Source: CBDCMJ01 sp965218875
GTDB taxonomy: Bacteria; Chloroflexota; Dehalococcoidia; Lucifugimonadales; UBA3495
DNA length: 64,000 nt
NCBI GenBank assembly: GCA_965218875.1
Contig: OZ244707.1
Span: 744,001 to 808,000 of the forward strand
Direction: 5' to 3'
A program made the position numbers and the translations under genes. The notes beneath the pieces were generated by a model that had not been told where the DNA came from, did not search any database, and worked only from the letters and a program-made list of their open reading frames with translations. Below, piece by piece: positions 17,139 through 25,779 of the stretch. Position 1 is the first letter of the stretch. Each line of letters begins with the position of its first letter.

Positions 17139-18167
17139 ATGTTGTTAGACGAGTTGGTCCGCGTAATCGAGACCATAAGAACCCGCATCGAACAACACGG
17201 CGATTCCCTGCGGGAGAACGAAACGCGCACCCGCATGGCCCTCATCGACCCGCTGCTGTCCGCACTGGGATGGGACACGGCCGACCCGGCCCTGGTCACC
17301 CCGGAGTACAGCGTCGGCAACCGTCGTGCCGACTACGCCTTGCTGGACGGGCAAAGCAGCCCGGTGGTGTTCCTCGAAGCCAAGCGGTTGGGTGAAAGCT
17401 TGTCCAACCATAGGTCTCAGGTCGTCGCTTACGCCAGTGAACTGGGCATCAGATACCCGGCCCTAACCAACGGCGACGTCTGGGGGGTATACGACAATTC
17501 CCAATTGGTTCCCATCGAACAGCGGCGCATCCTGGATGTCTCTATAATGAAACACCCGCCGGCCCAAACCGCCTTGAAGCTGTTGCTGCTCTGGCGGCCC
17601 AATATAGCGTCTGGGGAGCCGGTGGCGGCGAATGAACCGGTATTATCTGCAGAGCCAGTCGCCCAAGACTCGAAGGCGCAAGCGGGCGCAGCCTCGCCGA
17701 CTCCAAGGCCGGAAACCGCCAAGCCCTTGTCCGTCGCCCAAGCTGTCCCCGGGGTTCCTCCGATGGAGGAACCCGGTATTCCAACTAATGATTGGATTCG
17801 CTTATCCGATTTTTTCCCCGAAACCCACGACAAGGCACCATCAGAAATTCGCTTCTCTGATGGAAAAGAGTATCCAATGGCGAGCCTTGGATGGTGGAGA
17901 TTAGTCGAGAAAACAGCGATCTGGCTTTGGTCCAAGAATTACCTAACTATCGACAAAGTGCCAGTGAATTCGAGTCCGCGAAGATATATTGTCAACATTG
18001 AGCGGACTCACCCGTCAGGAAAATCATTTAACGCTAAAAAGCTCATAAACGATACGCCTCTTTACACAGACGGCAACGTTGATTGCAAAGCGGCCACTGC
18101 AAACGCCAAGAAGCTGCTAACCCACTGTGGCCAAGACCCGTCCTCAGTCTGGGTCAAGCCCGGTTGA
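17139..18167 (+). CDS. Type I restriction HsdR N-terminal-like nuclease domain protein
   Basis: 342 aa. The N-terminal PD-(D/E)XK-type domain like HSDR_N covers about 1-150 (ENETRTRMALIDPLLSALGW, then RADYALLDG and VVFLEAKRL with the E-x-K pair). A proline/alanine-rich linker follows (about 160-215), then a C-terminal domain of about 125 aa of unknown type (LSDFFPETHDKAPSEIRF). The 3' half is visibly more AT-rich than its surroundings, a sign of transfer. No helicase or methyltransferase is adjacent, so it is not a complete type I enzyme. A stand-alone nuclease or defence effector is possible. Confidence 0.78.
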   Translation: MLLDELVRVIETIRTRIEQHGDSLRENETRTRMALIDPLLSALGWDTADPALVTPEYSVGNRRADYALLDGQSSPVVFLEAKRLGESLSNHRSQVVAYASELGIRYPALTNGDVWGVYDNSQLVPIEQRRILDVSIMKHPPAQTALKLLLLWRPNIASGEPVAANEPVLSAEPVAQDSKAQAGAASPTPRPETAKPLSVAQAVPGVPPMEEPGIPTNDWIRLSDFFPETHDKAPSEIRFSDGKEYPMASLGWWRLVEKTAIWLWSKNYLTIDKVPVNSSPRRYIVNIERTHPSGKSFNAKKLINDTPLYTDGNVDCKAATANAKKLLTHCGQDPSSVWVKPG

Positions 18168-18259
18168 GAGCGGGTTGCAACGCTCAGCAGGCGAACGGAG
18201 AATTGTGGAAAGGGGCCTGATAAATGGCGTTCATTTGCCTTCACGCCTGAGAGGTCATC

Positions 18260-18568
18260 ATGGCCAGGTCAATAGACCCAAACACAGAAGCCCGTATAGC
18301 TGATCTGGCGAGGCGGCTAGCCATTGCCGGTCCGGACGCGGTGGAGCGTGTGCTGCGCATGGCGCTAGACGATATGGAGGGGGAAATGCCCCCACAACCC
18401 AGGAAAATGACGCCCGCTGAAATTACGGCGGAGTTGCGGGAACTGGAGCATTTGAGCGCCTCGGAGCGTCGCTGGCGCAGGGACAACCCGGGTGAGTACG
18501 ATGAAGATAATCCCCCGTCCCTAGCATGGCAAGACCAACTCTACAATGGCAGCGGGCTACCCCAATGA
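18260..18568 (+). CDS. VapB-like antitoxin
   Basis: 102-aa putative antitoxin. The N-terminus (IDPNTEARIADLARRLA) resembles the DNA-binding part of PSK/VapB antitoxins; the C-terminal acidic tail would bind the toxin. Its stop overlaps the next ATG as ATGA at 18565, typical of vapBC pairs. The partner toxin is reduced to a stub, so the antitoxin is now an orphan. Family assignment rests on context as much as on sequence. Confidence 0.6.
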   Translation: MARSIDPNTEARIADLARRLAIAGPDAVERVLRMALDDMEGEMPPQPRKMTPAEITAELRELEHLSASERRWRRDNPGEYDEDNPPSLAWQDQLYNGSGLPQ

Positions 18569-18675
18569 TGGTAGCCGACACCTCCGCGATAATCGCGATC
18601 CTCCTGGATGAACTGGAACGCGGGCCATTCGCTGAAGCCGTGGTTAACGACGGAGATGTGCTGGTTTCGACTCCT
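18565..18675 (+). pseudogene. VapC (PIN-domain toxin) fragment
   Basis: Begins MMVADTSAIIAILLDELERG, the PIN-domain start with the first catalytic Asp, and continues to about DGDVLVST. From about 18676 similarity ends abruptly and the DNA becomes the 3' end of the opposite-strand gamma-glutamyltransferase gene. Only about 37 of some 130 residues remain, so catalytic function must be lost. Confidence 0.7.
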
Positions 18676-18681
18676 CCGCCC

Positions 18682-20283
18682 CTACCACCCCACGGCGCAG
18701 CCGTCTTTGCGGGGCTCCGACCCGCCGGCCAGGACCCCCGTCTCCGGGTCCCGGCTGATTATCTGACCCCCTCCGAACCCTCCGGTAATGGCCCGCTGGT
18801 ACCCGGCCACTACCGTGACGCGGTGGCCCAGCCGCCGCAACTCGTCTACCACCGACGTGGGCACCCCTTCTTCCAACGCCACGGCGTCGCCCTCGACCTT
18901 AAACCTGAGCGAGTTGAGGGCCGCCTGGGGGTCCATGCTGAAGTCCACCATGTTGCGGACAACCTGTAAATGCCCCTGGGGCTGCATGAACGCGCCCATT
19001 ACGCCGTAGCAGAGCCAAAGCTCGTCGTTCCTGGTGGCCAGGGCCGGAATGATAGTGTGGTAGGGCCGCTTGCCGGGAGCCAGCGCGTTGGGGTGGTCCG
19101 GGTCCAGCGAGAACAGGGCCCCCCGGTTGTGCAGGGCGATGCCGGTCCCGGGCGCCACCAGGCCGGCGCCAAAGTCCAAGTAAATGCTGTAGATGAAGGA
19201 GCAGGCGTTGCCCTGCCCGTCCACGGCGGCAACGTAGACCGTGTCGCCCCCACCGGGTACCCTACCCTGGCGAACCGTGTCCATAGCCCGCCCCCGGTCC
19301 ACCAAGCCCCTCCGCTGGGCGGCGAATTCCTTGGACAGGAGTCCTGCCACGGGAACGGCGGACATGGCGGGGTCGGCCACGTGCCTGAAGGCGTCGGCAA
19401 AGGCAAGTCGCATGGCTTCGATGAAGTGGTGATAGGTCTCCGCCGTCTGGGGTCCCATGGCCGCCACGTCCCAGCCCTCGGCTATGTTCAGCGCCTCCAG
19501 GGCGGCGATGCCGTGGCCGCTGGGCGGGCACTCCCAGCAGGTCACGCCCCGGTATTCGGTGCTGATGGGCTCCTCCCAGTCGGAGGTGTGGCCCGCCAGG
19601 TCTTCCACCGCTAGCCATCCCCCCTGCTCCTGGACGAAGTCCGCCATGGTCTTGGCGATGGGCCCTTTGTAGAACGCCTCTGACCCGCCCTCGGCGATGG
19701 CCCTCAAGGTGCGGGCCAAGGTGGGTAGGCGCATCGGTTCCCCGTGGCGCGGCGTTCTCCCGTCCAGCAGGAATTCGCGGCCGGAGGGAAGGCGGGTAAG
19801 CTTGTCCAGTTGAGCGGACCACTGGTGAGCGATGATGTCGGAGACCGGAAATCCTTGCTCGGCGTAGTCGATGGCCGGCTTGAGCAACCGCGCCAGAGGC
19901 ATGGCCCCGCAGGCCTCCACCAGCGTCTCCCAGCCGTGAACCGCACCGGGGACGGTGACGGTGTACGCTCCGCTCTGGGGCATATCGTCATGTCCCTGGG
20001 CCCTCAGCTCTGCCAGGGAGGCCGCCGCCGGCGCGCGGCCGCTGCCGTTAAGGGCCAGCACTTTTTTCTCTTTGTTGTCCCACACCAGGGCGAACATGTC
20101 TCCGCCCACCCCGGCGGAACCGGGTTCGACCACGTTGAGCGCCGCCGCGCTGGCGACGGCCGCGTCCACCGCGTTGCCGCCCTCCATGAGCACACGCAGC
20201 CCGGCCATGGCCGCCAGGGGCTGGCTGGTGGCGACCATTCCGTTTTTCGCCAGGACTGTGGACCGTCGCGAATCGAAGAACAT
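18682..20283 (-). CDS. ggt: Gamma-glutamyltransferase family protein
   Basis: Ntn-hydrolase of about 533 aa that cleaves or transfers gamma-glutamyl groups from glutathione and similar compounds. Seen are the N-terminal GGNAVDAAVASAAALNVVEPGSAGVGGD and the autocleavage site GGGDTVYVAAVDGQGNACSF, where the Thr becomes the new N-terminus, followed by the GGFGGGQII C-terminal part. No signal peptide is evident, so the protein may be cytoplasmic, as in other non-GGT1 members. ATG at 20283 is preferred over the GTG at 20286. Its 3' end abuts the broken vapC. Confidence 0.9.
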   Translation of the reverse strand: MFFDSRRSTVLAKNGMVATSQPLAAMAGLRVLMEGGNAVDAAVASAAALNVVEPGSAGVGGDMFALVWDNKEKKVLALNGSGRAPAAASLAELRAQGHDDMPQSGAYTVTVPGAVHGWETLVEACGAMPLARLLKPAIDYAEQGFPVSDIIAHQWSAQLDKLTRLPSGREFLLDGRTPRHGEPMRLPTLARTLRAIAEGGSEAFYKGPIAKTMADFVQEQGGWLAVEDLAGHTSDWEEPISTEYRGVTCWECPPSGHGIAALEALNIAEGWDVAAMGPQTAETYHHFIEAMRLAFADAFRHVADPAMSAVPVAGLLSKEFAAQRRGLVDRGRAMDTVRQGRVPGGGDTVYVAAVDGQGNACSFIYSIYLDFGAGLVAPGTGIALHNRGALFSLDPDHPNALAPGKRPYHTIIPALATRNDELWLCYGVMGAFMQPQGHLQVVRNMVDFSMDPQAALNSLRFKVEGDAVALEEGVPTSVVDELRRLGHRVTVVAGYQRAITGGFGGGQIISRDPETGVLAGGSEPRKDGCAVGW

Positions 20284-20386
20284 CACCCTGCTGATTCTCC
20301 AACGCCCTTGGGCTTGTCTCGGCCCCGGGGAGCTGACGCCCAGAGCCGCGCCATTTTATCATGTCGTCTTGGGCGCCGCGCCGGCC

Positions 20387-20530
20387 CCAGGGTCATTTGA
20401 TTGTTGGCAAATGCCATTCCCAGTGCGGCGAGCAATCCAAAATGCGTCTGGTAGGCTCACCTTAGCTCCTAATAGGGGCTTGAGATTCCTCAGCCACATC
20501 CTACGGGTCCGGAATCATCATGGCCTTGTG
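20387..20530 (+). repeat. Partial MITE-like repeat
   Basis: Starts with the element end CCAGGGTCATTTGATTGT and stays similar for about 140 bases to the copy at 28663 (both contain AGCTCC.AATAG.GGCTTGAGAT). No inverted right end was found before the next gene. Confidence 0.65.
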
Positions 20531-20596
20531 GAGGTCATATAGGGGCGATGAAAATGAGGGAGCGCCCAGCGGCCGAGGCTTGCAGCTATGTATTTT

Positions 20597-20664
20597 GGAT
20601 TCCTCGTCGCTGCGCTCCAGCGGAATGACAGGGGTCGGGGCGCTCCAGGGAATGACAGGGTGGG
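20597..20664. repeat. REP-like sequence, two units
   Basis: GATTCCTCGTCGCTGCGCT followed by CCAGCGGAATGACAGGGG, then a second shorter unit. The same motif recurs at 32832, 32924, 39319, 42650 and 58556. Confidence 0.7.
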
Positions 20665-20793
20665 GTGTAGGGCGGCCCGAGCCCCGATCCGGGCGGCTAT
20701 GATAAGATAACCGAGGCATGGGTTAACCCGTTAGACACACCACTCCGGCGGTCAGCGCAGAGCTGGCGGCTGTAACCTATAGGGAGGTCTACT

Positions 20794-21270
20794 ATGGCGG
20801 TTGAAGTTGGTCAGGCGGCGCCCGATATTTCTTTGTTCGACACCGACCGCAGCAAGCGGTCCCTCAGCGAGTTCCGCGGCAAGAACGTGGTCCTGGCTTT
20901 CGTTCCCGGGGCGTTCACCGGGGTCTGCACCACTGAGATGTGCGCCCTGAGAGACCAACTGGAGCAGTTCAACTCGTTCAACGCCCAGGTGGTGGGGATC
21001 AGCGTCGACCCGCCCTTCTCCCAAAAGGCCTGGGCCGACGCCAATAACCTGAACTTCCCGATGCTGAGCGACTACAACCGGGACGCGGTGACTGCGTACG
21101 ACGTGGCCCTGCCCAACCTGGCCGGACTGGAGGGCTACACCGCTGCCAATCGCGCGGTGTTCGTCGTGGACAAAGAGGGAGTGGTCCGCTACAAGTGGGT
21201 GGCTCCGGCCCCAACCAATGAGCCGGACTACGACGAGATCAGGCAGCAGTTGGGTCAACTGCCCCTGTAG
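20794..21270 (+). CDS. Peroxiredoxin (AhpE/BCP-like)
   Basis: 158-aa thiol peroxidase reducing hydrogen and alkyl peroxides. The thioredoxin fold carries the peroxidatic Cys in PGAFTGVCTTEMCALRD; a second Cys follows five residues later but no conventional distant resolving Cys is seen, which favours a 1-Cys or atypical 2-Cys enzyme. Later parts include VVGISVDPPFSQKAW and AVFVVDKEGVVRYKW. A strong AGGGAGG precedes the ATG. A TATGAT-like hexamer near 20698 may serve as its -10. Confidence 0.93.
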   Translation: MAVEVGQAAPDISLFDTDRSKRSLSEFRGKNVVLAFVPGAFTGVCTTEMCALRDQLEQFNSFNAQVVGISVDPPFSQKAWADANNLNFPMLSDYNRDAVTAYDVALPNLAGLEGYTAANRAVFVVDKEGVVRYKWVAPAPTNEPDYDEIRQQLGQLPL

Positions 21271-21351
21271 CTGTTCCGGGGTTTCTTCCAGGGTCGAGTG
21301 CGCCCGGGTCGCTGCCCCTGTCACTGCCACGATTACCGAAGGAGGCGGGTC

Positions 21352-22092
21352 TTGACGGCCTTTGTGTTGGTCCATGGCGCCTGGCACGGCGGCTGGTGCT
21401 GGGGGAAGGTGGCGCCTCTGCTTCGCCGCCAAGGCGCCATCGTCTACGCGCCGACCCTCACCGGTATGGGGGAACGGGCCCATCTGGCCGCCCTTCTGGA
21501 CCCGGCCGCGATAGACCTGGACCTGCACCGGCAGGACGTGGCGCAGTTGCTGGAGTACGAGGACCTGAGCGGGGTCGTCCTGGTGGGACACGCCTACGCG
21601 GGCATGGTAATAACCGCGGTGGCGGAATCGTGTCCCCAGCGGCTGAAACACCTGGTGTACGTGAACGCGGTGATTCCCGGAGACGGGGAGTCCATGGCGG
21701 ACCAGGTGGGGGCGGTGCGCGGCCCGGAGTTTGCCGCCTGGGTCAGGAGTTGCCTGGAGAGCAACGAAGGGGTCTTGCCTCCGCCGGCGTCAGCGGACGA
21801 GGTGGGCCGTCGTTGGGGCATAACCGACGCCGCCGATCTGGCGTGGGTGGGCGCCAGGGTGACGCCTCAGCCCGCGGCCTCCTTTGCCCAGCCGGTCCGC
21901 CTGGGCAGGCCGGAGGCCAGGGAGTTGCCTCGAAGCTTCGTGGGCAGCAGCGAAGCGGGCTTCGAGGCGGTGGCGGACCGGGCCAGGGCGGCGGGCTGGA
22001 CCATGTACCACATAGACTCGGGCCACGACTCCATGATCACTCATCCCGAGGAACTGGCCGATATCCTGCTAAAGATCGCAGGGGACGGCTGA
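21352..22092 (+). CDS. Alpha/beta-hydrolase fold protein lacking the nucleophile serine
   Basis: 246-aa protein of the EstC/hydroxynitrile-lyase-like group (FVLVHGAWHGGWCWGKV at the N-terminus). The nucleophile elbow, normally GHSYGG, reads GHAYAG, so the catalytic Ser is Ala. The C-terminal His is kept (DSGHDSMITHPEEL). Ordinary ester hydrolysis is therefore unlikely; a lyase, dioxygenase-like or binding role is possible but unproven. The TTG start at 21352 is supported by AAGGAGG seven bases upstream. It is followed by a HAD hydrolase 40 bases downstream. Confidence 0.82.
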   Translation: MTAFVLVHGAWHGGWCWGKVAPLLRRQGAIVYAPTLTGMGERAHLAALLDPAAIDLDLHRQDVAQLLEYEDLSGVVLVGHAYAGMVITAVAESCPQRLKHLVYVNAVIPGDGESMADQVGAVRGPEFAAWVRSCLESNEGVLPPPASADEVGRRWGITDAADLAWVGARVTPQPAASFAQPVRLGRPEARELPRSFVGSSEAGFEAVADRARAAGWTMYHIDSGHDSMITHPEELADILLKIAGDG

Positions 22093-22131
22093 CCACTCAA
22101 GGGTTTTAACTTCCAATCAAGGGCCGATAGC

Positions 22132-22845
22132 ATGGACACACTCCCGGTAAAGGCGCTGTTCTTCGACGTATTTGGCACCGTCGTCGACTGGCGCAGCAGC
22201 ATCATCGAGCAAGGGCGGAGCCTGGGCGCCGCCAAGGGCATCGACGTCGACTGGGAGGCCTTCGCCGACGGCTGGCAGAGCACGTACCAGCCGCTGATGA
22301 ACTTGGTCCGCGAGGGAGTGTTGGCCTGGACCAACCTGGACCAATTGCGGCGCATTGGACTGGACCAGATGCTGGCCGAGTTCGAAATCGACAGTCTGAG
22401 CCAGGAAGAACGGGACGATTTCAACAAGGCCTGGCATCGGCTCAAGGCCTGGCCGGACTCAGTGCCCGGTCTGCAGCGCCTGAAGGCCAAGTTCATACTG
22501 GGGACCATGTCCAACGGCACCGTTGCCTGCATGGTCAACATGGCGAAGTACGCCGGGCTGCCCTGGGACTGCATCCTTGGGGCCGAGGTGGCCAAGGCCT
22601 ACAAGCCCGACCCCCGCACCTACCGGACCGGGGCAGCCCTGCTGGGCCTGCCCCCGGAGGAGGTCCTCATGGTGGCGGCCCACCAATACGACCTGATAGC
22701 CGCCAGGGACGTGGGGTTGAAGACCGCCTTCGTGCCGCGTCCCCTGCGGGAGGGGCCCGGCAAGGTCCTGGACCTGACCCCCGATCCGTCGTTCGACCTG
22801 GTAGTCGAAGACCTCGAGGACCTGGCCTCCCAGCTTGGCGCCTGA
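22132..22845 (+). CDS. Haloacid dehalogenase type II-like HAD hydrolase
   Basis: 237 aa, close in type to L-2-haloacid dehalogenases. Motif I is FFDVFGTVVDWR (nucleophile Asp, with the VDWR arm typical of type II enzymes), motif II is MSNGTV, motif III lysine is in AKAYKPDPRTY, and motif IV is VAAHQYDLIAARDVG. It probably removes halide or phosphate from small organic acids. ATG at 22132 follows AAGGG. It may be co-transcribed with the hydrolase upstream. Confidence 0.88.
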   Translation: MDTLPVKALFFDVFGTVVDWRSSIIEQGRSLGAAKGIDVDWEAFADGWQSTYQPLMNLVREGVLAWTNLDQLRRIGLDQMLAEFEIDSLSQEERDDFNKAWHRLKAWPDSVPGLQRLKAKFILGTMSNGTVACMVNMAKYAGLPWDCILGAEVAKAYKPDPRTYRTGAALLGLPPEEVLMVAAHQYDLIAARDVGLKTAFVPRPLREGPGKVLDLTPDPSFDLVVEDLEDLASQLGA

Positions 22846-22943
22846 GCAACCCTGCGCCCTCTTGGCCATCCCGAGTCGGCTTTGGTTATCGGTCCAAAGC
22901 CAACCGGAGCCAGCACCACCCTCCACACCCAAGGCGCCGGGCC

Positions 22944-23966
22944 CTATGGTCCTAGCCCACAAGCCTCCGCCACCAGCTCGTAGGACCGCACCCTATCCTC
23001 AAACCCGTAGCAAATGGTCACCACGCTCAGGTCGAGAGTCTGGTAGGCCTCGGCGATGGCTTCCAACTTTTCCTTGACCTGTTGCGGGTTGCCGTCTGCG
23101 CAAAGGCTCTTGTACTGCCGGACGAACGCCCACTCGTTGGGGCGGTAGGCATAGTCCAAGGCCTGCTCCGGAGGGGGTATCCCGCCGCCGCGCCCGGTCA
23201 TGGAGAATAGCCGCCCCACGTCGCGGCTGGAGGCCAACCGCAGGGCCTCTTCCTCGGTGTCGGCGCAGAGGACCTGCACGCCGACGTTCATCTTGGGCTC
23301 CGAAAGGTACTGGGACGGCTTGAAATGCCGCCGGTAGTTTTCGGCGATGGCCGGACCCTCCTCCACTCCCAAGCCGAAGAAGTGGGCGTAGGCAAAGGGA
23401 AGACCCAACTGGGCCGCCATGAGGGAGCTGTCGTACCTGGACCCCAGCAGCCAGACCTCGGGCATATCCGGTGTGGTGGGGCCGGCCTGGACCCCGGCGA
23501 ACACGTGCCCTTCGTCCAGGTTGCCGGCCAGGTGTCCCAGCAAGTCCAACACCTGTCGTGGATAATGGCTGGCGTCGCGGGGACGCCCCGGGTAACTCAG
23601 CGCAGCCGCCGTCAGTTGGTCGCTGCCCGGGGCCCGGCCTACTCCCAGGTCGATGCGGCCTGGGTAGAGAGCCGACAGGACCCGAAAGTTTTCAGCGACC
23701 TTAAACGCGCTGTAGTGAGGGAGCATAACCCCGCCGGACCCAACGCGGATTCGGCTGGTCCGGGCGGCCACGAGCCCGGCCAACACCTCGGGGCTGGTGC
23801 CCGCGAAGTTGGGTATGTTGTGGTGCTCAGCCAACCAATAGCGTTTATAGCCCAAGGCGTCGGCCGTGGCGGCAAGCTCGATGGTGTCCTTGAGAGCGTC
23901 GGCCGCGTCGCCTCCCTGCCGTACGGGCGATTGGTCCAGAACGCTCAGCAGCAGCTTTTGGTCCAA
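22944..23966 (-). CDS. LLM-class flavin-dependent oxidoreductase (MsnO8-like)
   Basis: 340-aa luciferase-like monooxygenase of the single-subunit group. The N-terminus is LSVLDQSPVRQGG, then YWLAEHHNIPNFAGTSPEVL, RIRVGSGGVMLPHYS and ALYPGRIDLGVGRAPGSD, all typical of this subfamily. The TTG start at 23966 follows GGGGGAG. FMN is the likely cofactor. The gene stands alone, convergent with the HAD gene. Substrate unknown. Confidence 0.9.
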   Translation of the reverse strand: MDQKLLLSVLDQSPVRQGGDAADALKDTIELAATADALGYKRYWLAEHHNIPNFAGTSPEVLAGLVAARTSRIRVGSGGVMLPHYSAFKVAENFRVLSALYPGRIDLGVGRAPGSDQLTAAALSYPGRPRDASHYPRQVLDLLGHLAGNLDEGHVFAGVQAGPTTPDMPEVWLLGSRYDSSLMAAQLGLPFAYAHFFGLGVEEGPAIAENYRRHFKPSQYLSEPKMNVGVQVLCADTEEEALRLASSRDVGRLFSMTGRGGGIPPPEQALDYAYRPNEWAFVRQYKSLCADGNPQQVKEKLEAIAEAYQTLDLSVVTICYGFEDRVRSYELVAEACGLGP

Positions 23967-24134
23967 GGCTCCCCCTGAGAATATCCTCGAGTGCCCATCC
24001 GGCGGGGGTTGAATAGCGTCCGGCCGCCGGAAGGGCGCCGTCCCACCATACTAGCCGCACCCGAGAAGGACGCGCAAGCCCAGTGCTGCCGTTGGGTGCT
24101 TGCTCCTCCTGCCGGAGGCGGCCGGCCCGCCCGT

Positions 24135-24143
24135 TGCTATAAT
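24135..24143 (+). promoter_or_regulatory. Extended -10 promoter element upstream of pstB
   Basis: TGCTATAAT, 174 bases before the pstB start. A second TATAAT lies at 24227..24232, so pstB may have two promoters. Confidence 0.4.
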
Positions 24144-24317
24144 CGCGCCAACCGGCCCCGGAGTCTGACGATAGGCGCGCCCCCCGCCGGTCTGGAGACC
24201 GGTTCCGGGATGCTGTGGTTGGGGGTTATAATCGAGTTGTCGGCGATCTCGCCGGACGTGAATGCCGGCCGCTTGACCTCGTTCATTACCTCTCAAAGGC
24301 AACGCTGAAGGTGATAC

Positions 24318-25091
24318 TTGCAGCGAGATAACTCGATCATCCAGACCAGGGACCTGAGCGTCTACTACGGCGCCACCCGGGTGGTCACCGAGGTGACCCT
24401 GGCCTTTCTCCGCAACAGGATAACGGCGATCATCGGCCCTTCAGGCACCGGGAAGAGCACGTTGCTCCGGTGTTTCAACCGCATGAACGACCTCATTCCC
24501 AGCTTCTCACTGACCGGGGACGTGTTGTTCAAGGGTCAAAGCCTCTATACCTCGGCGGTAGACCCCACTGAAATCCGCTACCAGATAGGGATGGTGTTCC
24601 AGCGCCCCAACCCCTTCCCCAAGTCCATCTTCGACAACGTAGCCTTTGGCCCGAGGGTCAACGGGTTCCACGGGGACATGGCCGAGTTGGTGGAGAGTAC
24701 GTTGCGGCGGGCCGCCCTGTGGGACGAGGTCAAGGACCGGCTCAAGGCCAGCGCTCTTTCCCTCTCCGGTGGGCAGCAGCAGCGCCTGTGCATTGCCCGG
24801 GCCCTGGCCGTGCAGCCGACGGTCATCCTCATGGACGAGCCGTGTTCCTCGCTGGACCCCGTTGCCACGCTGGCCATAGAAGAGCTGATGCGGGAGTTGT
24901 CCGAGGAGTATTCCATCATCATAGTCACCCACAACATGCAACAGGCGGCCCGAGTGTCCCACCATACCGCCTTCCTGATGTCCGAAGAGGGCCGCATGGG
25001 GGAACTAATAGAGTACGGGGAAAGCAGGCAGATATTTACCAATCCCCAAGACGAGCGGACCGAGGCCTACATCACCGGGCGCTTTGGATAG
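24318..25091 (+). CDS. pstB: Phosphate ABC transporter ATP-binding protein PstB
   Basis: 257-aa ATPase of the high-affinity phosphate importer. Walker A GPSGTGKST at 40-48, the PstB-specific CFNRMNDL and FQRPNPFPKSIFDNVAFGPR, signature LSGGQQQRLCIARAL, Walker B ILMDEPCSSLDP and the switch His in THNMQQA are all seen. The TTG start at 24318 is preceded by GAAGGTGA. No pstS, pstC, pstA or phoU lies beside it, so the partners must be elsewhere in the genome. Confidence 0.95.
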   Translation: MQRDNSIIQTRDLSVYYGATRVVTEVTLAFLRNRITAIIGPSGTGKSTLLRCFNRMNDLIPSFSLTGDVLFKGQSLYTSAVDPTEIRYQIGMVFQRPNPFPKSIFDNVAFGPRVNGFHGDMAELVESTLRRAALWDEVKDRLKASALSLSGGQQQRLCIARALAVQPTVILMDEPCSSLDPVATLAIEELMRELSEEYSIIIVTHNMQQAARVSHHTAFLMSEEGRMGELIEYGESRQIFTNPQDERTEAYITGRFG

Positions 25092-25338
25092 GACACACCC
25101 GGTGGGCGGCGCCTTCATTGGATGAGCGTACGGGGATGAGCTTACGGAGCCCTGCGCCAAAGCCTGCTGCCCCATCACCGTCAACACGGGTGCTGTATAA
25201 TTGAGCGGCCGGTGCATTACTCATGAGGTGCGAGCTTGGTCATGGATGGGTTGGGTGTGGGGCCACCGTCCAAGGCGCCTCTTCCGGTACTTCAATGAAG
25301 AGCCGTTGGTCATGCGATGAGTTTGGAAGGGGACGGCT

Positions 25339-25752
25339 ATGCCTAAGAAATACCAGGAAGAAATAGAGGAGATACTGCGCAGGGCGGGCGAGGCGGAGCC
25401 GTCCGGTCAGGCGCATGGACCGGAACGCCACTCCGAGGACCAACCCCGTGAACACCGCAGCCCGGTGGGCTTCATCGGCAGCCGCCGGGGCCCTACAGCA
25501 GACTACCGGCCCAGTTCGCGGCGCTTCACCATCAACCCCGGGAAGCTAATGCTGGCCGGGGTTATCACCCTCCTCATCGGCATCAAGCTGTCCCCGCTCG
25601 TCTGGGTCGGCCTGGCTATGCTGGCCGGGGCTTACCTAATGCACTTCATCTCTCGGAAGTCGGGGCGATACGAGAAACGCTGGCGGGGGCGTTCTATGGA
25701 CGACGCGCCGGAAGCGGATCAGGACACGTTCAAACACCGGAGAAACGGGTAG
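25339..25752 (+). CDS. Small membrane protein, unknown function
   Basis: 137 aa. The N-terminal half is charged and hydrophilic and begins MPKKYQEEIEEILRRAGE, a pattern common in Chloroflexota membrane proteins. Two short membrane helices follow (about 73-90 and 92-107: LMLAGVITLLIGIKL and WVGLAMLAGAYLMHFI) and a basic, then acidic tail. GGAAGGGGA precedes the ATG. No enzymatic motif is seen. Confidence 0.72.
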   Translation: MPKKYQEEIEEILRRAGEAEPSGQAHGPERHSEDQPREHRSPVGFIGSRRGPTADYRPSSRRFTINPGKLMLAGVITLLIGIKLSPLVWVGLAMLAGAYLMHFISRKSGRYEKRWRGRSMDDAPEADQDTFKHRRNG

Positions 25753-25779
25753 ACGCAATCCGGGACCGGCGCTGAGCGG

